From DATIJJ01 sp039936115 (GTDB lineage Bacteria; Pseudomonadota; Gammaproteobacteria; DSM-16500), in NCBI GenBank assembly GCA_039936115.1, contig JBDTIZ010000144.1, forward strand, positions 1 through 10,004: a stretch of DNA of 10,004 nucleotides, given 5' to 3'. Below the pieces are notes generated by a model. The model was not told the DNA's origin. It searched no databases and worked only from the letters and a program-made list of their open reading frames with translations. The translations under genes and the position numbers were made by a program. Shown here piece by piece: positions 1-5,291 of this stretch. Within the stretch, counting starts at the first letter, position 1; every line of letters begins with the position of its first letter.

Positions 1-43
1 CTTCTAGCTCTTCAAAGTAACTCAGAAATCCTTTCAGGTTCAT
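1..43 (-). CDS. N-terminal fragment of an unknown leftward gene (partial)
   Basis: On the minus strand an ATG at 43-41 opens a frame running off the left edge after 14 codons (MNLKGFLSYFEELE). An in-frame TAA lies a few codons upstream, so this ATG is the first possible start in the frame. A purine-rich AAGAGAAG stretch sits about 7 nt before it and could serve as a ribosome binding site. The peptide looks like an amphipathic helix, but 14 residues are too few to name a family. The gene would be divergent from the one at 218-1804, with the space between holding both promoters. The fragment could be chance; sequence to the left of the window would settle it. Confidence 0.35.
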   Translation of the reverse strand, partial: MNLKGFLSYFEELE

Positions 44-217
44 TTTCAGTCTTCTCTTGCTTTAGTAAACCCGCAAGATTAGCTGCTAAGCCACGATATG
101 TCTAAAATTTAGATGCGTTTGCCCTGGGAGCAATTGGCTGGAAACCCTGTCCTTAACATTTCTTTAAGCATAATATTGTATATTAGTTGCTGCTAATTAA
201 TTTCTATTGCGAGTAAT
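44..217. other. Intergenic region between divergent genes
   Basis: No convincing gene or RNA is seen here. The right half (about 150-185) is AT-rich and holds promoter-like sequence for the rightward gene: TAATAT at 171-176 and TATATT at 179-184 are -10 candidates, with no good TTGACA-like -35 upstream. Two TTAA tetramers in direct repeat, 11 bp apart, are listed separately. Confidence 0.5.
152..171 (+). promoter_or_regulatory. Possible PmrA-like direct repeat upstream of the 218-1804 gene
   Basis: CTTAACATT-TC-TTTAAGCAT matches the published Legionella/Coxiella PmrA element, recalled as cTTAATatT-N2-cTTAATatT, at about 13 of 18 positions. The two TTAA cores (153-156 and 164-167) have the expected 11-bp phasing. 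It directly precedes -10-like hexamers, and no -35 consensus is visible, as expected for an activator-dependent promoter. In AT-rich DNA such a match can be chance. Confidence 0.25.
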
Positions 218-1804
218 GTGATGCTGTCTCAAAACACAAAATTTGAATCTAAAATAACTGCCAATGACTTATCTCCTTCTGTAAGTTTTCAGGAAGAGAT
301 AGAAGTTATTAGCAAAGAAACGCTCGCCTTAGAAGAACTAGCTGATCAAGCTCATAAAATCCCAATAAATATGGAGCAAGCTCTTTTAATTATGATGGAT
401 CATTATAAAAAACAAGGCATCAAAAATGCCGATGAGCTAAAAGCAATAAGAATGATTTATTTATCCGGGCCTAAAGCTAAAAAAGAGCTCGATATAGTCC
501 GTTGTATTTTGGATGATGGAAGAAAGACAGAGATACTTAGCCAATATGACATACCAGAGCCAAGAATTGTTTTGGAAGAAAAAGAGGATGAATCTAATAA
601 AGTGATGAATAGAATTAAAATCTCTGTTGGACAAGCGCTTTTAATTATGATCGATCACTATAAAAAATTTGGTATAAGTAGTTCCAAGATAAAGACATTG
701 CTCCATGATCAGTTAGATATGTTGCAAACCATAAAAATGCTTTATTTGAGCGGTGTTGAAACGAAAGTGCATTATTATCTTGTTAATAATATTTTAGAGG
801 ATGGAAAAGAGCTGTGCTTATTAGACCAATATCGTGTTTCTACAGAATCATCTATTATTGATAACGATCCCACTAGACGTTATTTTGAAACACATTTAGC
901 ATATGAAACACTACTGGATTGTGTACCACAATTAAATAAAGAAAAATTAAGCCAGTTTATGAAATTGTTATGTCAATATGCAGGAGAAGATATTCTGCAT
1001 TCTGCAGTAGAAGGCATTAGTGATCGCCATTTTTTTAATGAGCTTAAGCATAAATTCAAATATCCCGAAAAATATTATTTGAATTTTTCGGAAAGTGATA
1101 AAAAAGCACTAATGAATCTTTATTTCTGTGGATATGTAGGTGGCTGTCTTGCTCAGAGAAAAATGTTCTTTCAGCCTTCATTGGAAGCAATCTATGATAG
1201 TCCAAACAGTATTTATAATAAAGACGGATATCGTCGTCAAGCGAAGCCTACTACACCGGTAAGTCATTTTTTTCATACTGGAATACAAAAAAGTGGTATG
1301 CCTGTTCCAAATATGCCAATTGATCGCATAGAGGCCTGCTCCCCTTTTCAATCTACTCGATTTCCTGACCGATATATTCCAGACAATGGCTCTGCATGGA
1401 TAAGGCATAGCCGTCGTTTATTGGTTCATCCTTTTGTCGCAGGAATTTCAGGCACCATGCTTGCACAGATACGAAGTATTGTATTTTTAGCTAATCAAAA
1501 AAATGTATTTAGTTTTGAAACTTTTGAGCAGCTTTCATTATACTTAAAATGTTTTATGGCAAGAATGGTATATATTTCAGGATCGCATTCATTTCATGAG
1601 CTTATATATGTGCTTCAGTATCCTCAAGTTAGCGATGAATTTAATAAAGTGATAAAAGGATATTCTACTCCTGATTTAAATACTTTATTTACTGGGCCAG
1701 CATTTGATCGAGCGCTTACAGACACAATCAAATACAATCAGATTATATTAGATAAATCTCAAATTAATGACGATATTAAAACGAAAGTTCGTCTCAGGAT
1801 ATAA
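218..1804 (+). CDS. Unknown protein with internal repeat modules (possible secreted effector)
   Basis: I do not recognise a named family. The frame opens with GTG at 218 followed by ATG at 221. The ATG is the likelier start because GAG at 211-213 lies 7 nt upstream, giving 527 aa. Residues about 48-112 and 134-208 are diverged copies of one helical module: both begin QALLIM-DHYKK, contain MIYLSG or MLYLSG, and continue into ILDDG or ILEDG. Related core motifs recur at 300-305 (NLYFCG) and 450-455 (MVYISG). Residues about 333-400 are rich in P, H and R, then comes a conserved-looking HPFVAGISGTMLAQIR stretch (404-419). No signal peptide or membrane segment is seen, and the tail is basic (VRLRI). 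The gene is convergent with the next one, 25 bp away. Size, isolation and repeats suit a type IVB effector, but that is inference. Confidence 0.85.
   Translation: MMLSQNTKFESKITANDLSPSVSFQEEIEVISKETLALEELADQAHKIPINMEQALLIMMDHYKKQGIKNADELKAIRMIYLSGPKAKKELDIVRCILDDGRKTEILSQYDIPEPRIVLEEKEDESNKVMNRIKISVGQALLIMIDHYKKFGISSSKIKTLLHDQLDMLQTIKMLYLSGVETKVHYYLVNNILEDGKELCLLDQYRVSTESSIIDNDPTRRYFETHLAYETLLDCVPQLNKEKLSQFMKLLCQYAGEDILHSAVEGISDRHFFNELKHKFKYPEKYYLNFSESDKKALMNLYFCGYVGGCLAQRKMFFQPSLEAIYDSPNSIYNKDGYRRQAKPTTPVSHFFHTGIQKSGMPVPNMPIDRIEACSPFQSTRFPDRYIPDNGSAWIRHSRRLLVHPFVAGISGTMLAQIRSIVFLANQKNVFSFETFEQLSLYLKCFMARMVYISGSHSFHELIYVLQYPQVSDEFNKVIKGYSTPDLNTLFTGPAFDRALTDTIKYNQIILDKSQINDDIKTKVRLRI
359..553 (+). 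repeat. Protein repeat module, copy 1
   Basis: Codes for residues about 48-112 of the 218-1804 product. It shares QALLIM-DHYKK, a following G-I, M-[IL]-YLSG, an I-L-[DE]-DG element and a terminal L-x-QY with copy 2. The duplication shows at protein level, while the DNA has diverged, so it is old rather than recent. Confidence 0.8.
617..841 (+). repeat. Protein repeat module, copy 2
   Basis: Codes for residues about 134-208 of the 218-1804 product. It is homologous to copy 1 (QALLIMIDHYKK, MLYLSG, ILEDG, LLDQY) with an insertion of about ten residues between the DHYKK helix and the MLYLSG motif. Confidence 0.8.
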
Positions 1805-1829
1805 GCCAAGGTTAATCTGCCAACACTGG

Positions 1830-4800
1830 CTACCGTTTAAGCCTCTTTAGGGGCAAAGCAACTGCATCTGATGAAGGCAGGGCGATTTCAATCGCATTTG
1901 CAATATGTACTCTAGCCTTATTCGTGTTTGTTTGTGTAGTTGATTGGGCTGTTATTGTATCAGCAGCTGCAGGTTTAAATATCCTCATTGCCTGCGCATA
2001 GCCGCTACTACTCGTTAATTGTTCCGGAATATTTGCTGGATCCTGCTGTGATTTATGTTCTATGAAATGACTCACATCGGAACTATTCGGCCTCCACATG
2101 AAACCAGATGAATTTGCGTGAGAGGGATAAGTCGGTTGAACACTAGAGTTTAGCGAAAACCTAGTTTGACTATCAGGCGCTCTCTTACTTTCATGCACTG
2201 AAACGGAAGTCATTGATTCCATCAGTGCTATTTGTAACATGTGTTCTTCAGTCTCTTCGTCATATACAGCAACTGGCTCCGTAACTTGTGAAGTACGCAT
2301 ACTTGATTCAATCAATGTTGATTTCTGTTCTAAAAATTCATCTGTAGTTTGATTCTGCGCCAGTAACTCGACTTCATTACCAAGATCAGCTTCTTCAGTT
2401 GGATCGGAAGGCGTTAGAATTTCCACACCATAATCTTTAAGCTGTGATAATGATGCAAAGAAAACGCTATCTTGAAATTTCATCGCGGCTAATATTGTTT
2501 TGTATTTTGCCCAACATTTCTCATCAAAGCGAATGACGAGCAATTTCAATGCGGACTCAAGTGCTGCTCTCGCCTGAGCTTGCGGATTTTTTAATTTATC
2601 AATAACGTCATCCGCTAAAATATCCAAAATATCAAATGATTTTGCTTTATGTAACCTATCGACATAAGCAAGGAAATAATTTAGCGCATAATCTTGAGAT
2701 TCCATCAAGGGTAATTGCAATGCATTGATGATATTTGTTAATTCTTCATCTACCGTCACTTCAATAGGCAAACGCAAATATAATTCTGCTGCATATTGTC
2801 GTTGGTAGCGATTTCCCGCAGTCAGTACCGCACTTAATGAATCCCACACTAACTGATAAATTTGAGGGCGTGTCACATTAACACGCTCCCATAACTTAGA
2901 AATATCGCTCCCTAGGATTGCTCTAACCTCTGGTGTCAATTCCGGATCTACGAGCATTTTTACGCAGTGCGACACGACTTTTGCTTGAGAGGAGTTGTAT
3001 TTATCAAAAAATGTAAAGTGTAAGATTCTACTGTAGAACCCAACCCCCGGCGCTTCTTGCTCCGAGCCTAGATTATCGCCTAAAATAAGCATCATACTGT
3101 TAATTCCCTCTGGTGTTAATTTGGAAATTAATTTATTAATCACTTCTACAATATAAGCTTCTTGATCCGAAAATTTTCCTAACATTCGTCTGGCGGCGAA
3201 ATAATCGCAACGAAACAATGAAATCAGAATCTTTTTAATGAGAGCGTCATTTGGCGAAATATAATCTATCCGTTGCGTAAAATAAAAAATGGCAATCATG
3301 CGCGAACTTAATTTTTCACTTAAAAGCTTGCTTTCAAAATAGCTATCTAACTTAACAATCTTATGATTAGGGAATGCGCTTAAAATCAAATCCATCCAAA
3401 TTATAGATTCTTTTTTTTGATTAATTACTTTATTATCGACAGTTGATTTTACTACCAATTCCGAGCGACGCTTATCCTTATCTTCTTCTGGCTCAGCTTT
3501 ATTATCCATTACCTGTCCGATAAATTTATTAACTGCCGTATCTGCAGATGAGTGCGGTGGCAAATTCATGAATTGATGTAATACTTGATATAGCCATGTG
3601 ACATTTATCTTATTTACACTATTGATAGCTCTTAATAAATTCAACACCTGTACAAATGAATCAGATTCTATTGCCCTCGGCGCGGTAGAAGCAAATGTGT
3701 TGGCTATTGCAATCTTAAGCAATGGTGAAAATTGCTTTCTAATAAATTGCTTCAAATTATCCAGGTCAGATTGATATTTCTCGGCAATCTTATTTCTAGA
3801 AAAAACGGAGACAGTTCTTAATAAAACACCAAAATCCATATCCCGTTTACAAAATTCAAGGATACCTTGCAATTTGATTGAATGCTCAGTGTCGCTATTA
3901 TCGCACGTTCGACGAAACATTATTGCTAAATAGTTTGAAATAAGTTGTTCGAAAAATACTTTTGCCCGACGTAATCCGTCCTTATCATCTTGCATGAACC
4001 GAATGAAATGAAATTGGTATCCTTTTGCTTGGTTATGTATCTGTCTGATTATCATGGCCGGATCCTTCAGCTGATTCTCTGTCATCATCAACTGTTCTGG
4101 GCAATAGGTTCCCTCAGATAACATAGGTAATATCCGTAAGGCTAAATCATGAGATTTATAATCCCAGGCAGAAATTGCATTGATAATGGCATCATAATAT
4201 TCCGCATCTTTACTCCCAAGTATGATAATCGCTAACATGGCTATCGCCTTGTTAGGACTTTGCAGCAGTGGACTAATATTAGCGCGATATTGTTTTCGTT
4301 CGCCAAACAAAAGTAACGGTTCAATAATCACTGTATATAAACTATTAATTAATATTAAATAAGGATTAAGCTTTGCTAATTGTTGCTCATCTAACGATTT
4401 AGTTTCTCCTAACTCATACATTTTTAGAAGCGCATCTTCCATCAGCTCCGCAGCCATTTTTATAATATCAACTCTTGTTAATTTCTTATTGAGCTCAGTC
4501 TTTAACTTGAGTAACAAGACTTTCAAATAGGCGTCGATATTGTTTATTTTGCTAGCTTTTGTCACCATCTGCACTAACATAGTATTCACTTCATTAAATT
4601 TACCGTGCGATAGCGCTAATGAAATGACTTGTAGATTATTAAGCGGCTGGTTTGTATATTTAAGATTAATTGTTTTGGCAATAAGCTTTTTGACAAATTC
4701 ATCAGTAAATTTACTCGCGCGCGCCGCTTTTGATGTTTGACTTGTAAATAACACTTCTGACGCGGTTAAGTATTCGCTAATTTTAGTGTGAGCATCAGGA

Positions 4801-4931
4801 GCTATATTTAAAAAAGAATTACGGATGTTCGCATTTTGCGTCTGTGACAACTCATATTTTTTTTCAAGTGAATTAAAATTGGTGAATAGATTAATCACCG
4901 ATTGGTTTTTGTGAGATCGCAGATTAACCAT
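1830..4931 (-). CDS. Large helical (HEAT-like) protein with F-box-like segment and UIM; candidate ubiquitin-pathway effector
   Basis: A 1033 aa protein of no family I can name. ATG at 4931 is preceded by AAGGA (4942-4938) at 6 nt spacing. Residues about 43-73 align without gaps to the F-box pattern: IAPD in place of LPxE, then I51, L55, E59-V60-L61 and S67-K68. Residues about 100-830 are nearly all helical with HEAT/ARM-like stretches (for example 222-271 and 650-760), broken by a charged linker near 478-510. Residues 891-906 (EEHMLQIALMES core) match the ubiquitin-interacting motif. The tail is low-complexity, rich in S, T and Q, and ends in the basic heptapeptide PLKRLKR. In known biology an F-box recruits Skp1 of SCF ubiquitin ligases and a UIM binds ubiquitin. 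Such pairings are eukaryotic, so host-directed activity after secretion is inferred. No catalytic residues of a ligase or deubiquitinase are evident. Confidence 0.88.
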   Translation of the reverse strand: MVNLRSHKNQSVINLFTNFNSLEKKYELSQTQNANIRNSFLNIAPDAHTKISEYLTASEVLFTSQTSKAARASKFTDEFVKKLIAKTINLKYTNQPLNNLQVISLALSHGKFNEVNTMLVQMVTKASKINNIDAYLKVLLLKLKTELNKKLTRVDIIKMAAELMEDALLKMYELGETKSLDEQQLAKLNPYLILINSLYTVIIEPLLLFGERKQYRANISPLLQSPNKAIAMLAIIILGSKDAEYYDAIINAISAWDYKSHDLALRILPMLSEGTYCPEQLMMTENQLKDPAMIIRQIHNQAKGYQFHFIRFMQDDKDGLRRAKVFFEQLISNYLAIMFRRTCDNSDTEHSIKLQGILEFCKRDMDFGVLLRTVSVFSRNKIAEKYQSDLDNLKQFIRKQFSPLLKIAIANTFASTAPRAIESDSFVQVLNLLRAINSVNKINVTWLYQVLHQFMNLPPHSSADTAVNKFIGQVMDNKAEPEEDKDKRRSELVVKSTVDNKVINQKKESIIWMDLILSAFPNHKIVKLDSYFESKLLSEKLSSRMIAIFYFTQRIDYISPNDALIKKILISLFRCDYFAARRMLGKFSDQEAYIVEVINKLISKLTPEGINSMMLILGDNLGSEQEAPGVGFYSRILHFTFFDKYNSSQAKVVSHCVKMLVDPELTPEVRAILGSDISKLWERVNVTRPQIYQLVWDSLSAVLTAGNRYQRQYAAELYLRLPIEVTVDEELTNIINALQLPLMESQDYALNYFLAYVDRLHKAKSFDILDILADDVIDKLKNPQAQARAALESALKLLVIRFDEKCWAKYKTILAAMKFQDSVFFASLSQLKDYGVEILTPSDPTEEADLGNEVELLAQNQTTDEFLEQKSTLIESSMRTSQVTEPVAVYDEETEEHMLQIALMESMTSVSVHESKRAPDSQTRFSLNSSVQPTYPSHANSSGFMWRPNSSDVSHFIEHKSQQDPANIPEQLTSSSGYAQAMRIFKPAAADTITAQSTTQTNTNKARVHIANAIEIALPSSDAVALPLKRLKR
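2214..2261 (-). other. Ubiquitin-interacting motif (residues 891-906)
   Basis: An acidic run (D-E-E-T-E-E) is followed by L-Q-I-A-L-M-E-S, matching the UIM core L-x-x-A-L-x-x-S, including the invariant Ala902 and Ser906. The hallmark acidic patch precedes it. It sits in an otherwise disordered-looking tail, as is usual for UIMs. Confidence 0.65.
4710..4814 (-). other. F-box-like segment (residues about 40-74)
   Basis: The segment reads FLNIAPDAHTKISEYLTASE followed by VLFTSQTSKAARA. Against the F-box consensus (LPxE, I at +7, L four residues later, then D-L-L and V-S/C-K) it aligns gap-free. The conserved Pro is displaced by one residue and the usual Trp after S-K is missing. It lies near the N-terminus ahead of a helical repeat region, the normal place for F-boxes in SCF substrate receptors. 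It is divergent, so the call is tentative. Confidence 0.5.
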
Positions 4932-4937
4932 AAAATG

Positions 4938-4942
4938 TCCTT
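4938..4942 (-). promoter_or_regulatory. Ribosome binding site of the 1830-4931 gene
   Basis: AAGGA on the minus strand ends 6 nt before the ATG at 4931. This is ideal spacing and fixes the start of the 1033 aa protein. Confidence 0.7.
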
Positions 4943-4986
4943 ATTCCTATAAGCATTTGAAAAATAAGCACTAGCCATTAATTGTA

Positions 4987-5006
4987 CAAATTACATCAAA
5001 ATTAAC
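4987..5006 (-). promoter_or_regulatory. Possible PmrA-like direct repeat upstream of the 1830-4931 gene
   Basis: Read on the minus strand, GTTAATTTTGATGTAATTTG carries TAAT cores 11 bp apart and matches the PmrA consensus at about 12 of 18 positions. A TACAAT -10 candidate follows immediately. The second half-site is poor (5 of 9). Confidence 0.18.
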
Positions 5007-5081
5007 ATTTACGGGGCTTTTGGTCAACTAAAAAGCACTTTTGGCGAAATAAAATGAATATATGTCAAATCATATTTTTAC

Positions 5082-5087
5082 TATAAT
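5082..5087 (+). promoter_or_regulatory. Candidate -10 element for the J-domain gene
   Basis: A perfect TATAAT. At 16-18 bp spacing the upstream hexamers (around 5058-5065, tatatg-like) are poor -35 matches. It would give a leader of about 200 nt before the ATG at 5292. Confidence 0.3.
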
Positions 5088-5134
5088 CAGTGCAAAATTA
5101 ACCCGCTTGGTGTAAAATCACGCATTGTTTAACC

Positions 5135-5272
5135 ATGAGAATTATGCGCGGGTCATATAAATTCAAAGCCACTCGATCAAAGCATCATGACAGTTCTTCT
5201 TTATTGCAAAGTATTGGAAATAAAATAAATAATTTTATTGCTGCAGATAGAAAACGATCTATACGCATTTAG
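5135..5272 (+). CDS. Possible 45-aa leader peptide (small ORF)
   Basis: ATG at 5135 (alternative ATG at 5144) opens 45 codons ending in TAG at 5270-5272. The product is basic, beginning MRIMRGSYKFKATRSK and ending ADRKRSIRI. No good Shine-Dalgarno precedes either ATG. The stop lies 5 nt before the GAGGA ribosome binding site of the J-domain gene, so translational coupling or leader control is possible. A frame of this length is not improbable by chance, and no family is recognised. Confidence 0.2.
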   Translation: MRIMRGSYKFKATRSKHHDSSSLLQSIGNKINNFIAADRKRSIRI

Positions 5273-5277
5273 AAAAA

Positions 5278-5282
5278 GAGGA
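5278..5282 (+). promoter_or_regulatory. Ribosome binding site that sets the J-domain gene start
   Basis: GAGGA ends 9 nt before ATG 5292. It favours that ATG over the in-frame TTG at 5238, which has no Shine-Dalgarno upstream. Confidence 0.7.
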
Positions 5283-5291
5283 AAAGTTCAC

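Larger units (their letters stand above)
4932..5291. other. Divergent intergenic region
   Basis: This stretch of about 360 bp separates the leftward F-box/UIM gene from the rightward J-domain gene and must hold both promoters. Leftward: TACAAT (4986-4981) is a -10 candidate just downstream of a TTAAT/TAAT direct repeat. Rightward: a perfect TATAAT lies at 5082-5087 without a clear -35. Arms ACCCGC (5101-5106) and GCGGGT (5148-5153) could form a 6-bp stem closing a 41-nt loop. A 45-codon ORF (5135-5272) is listed separately. No tRNA or recognised ncRNA is seen. Confidence 0.5.

Noticed and set aside
1065..1091. Perfect 9-bp inverted repeat CCGAAAAAT / ATTTTTCGG with 9-nt loop
   Set aside because: It is inside the first gene and made mostly of A/T runs, so it is likely chance; no terminator role is possible mid-gene.
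1178..1408. Minus-strand open frame of 76 codons
   Set aside because: It lies wholly inside the 218-1804 gene and its product has no coherent protein features.
1803..1831. AGCCA / TGGCT pairing between the first two convergent genes as a shared terminator
   Set aside because: A 5-bp stem with a 19-nt loop and no U-tract is not convincing.
2304..2342. Second UIM just upstream of the first (DEFLEQKSTLIESS, residues 864-877)
   Set aside because: The invariant Ala is Thr and the preceding hydrophobic position is Gln, so the match is too degenerate.
4540..4740. Plus-strand frame with a hydrophobic, membrane-like product
   Set aside because: It is antisense to the F-box/UIM gene. Hydrophobicity is expected from the complement of lysine- and asparagine-rich codons.
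5063..5068. Perfect TTGACA on the minus strand as a -35 box
   Set aside because: No -10-like hexamer lies 15-19 bp downstream; the sequence there is GCCAAA-like.
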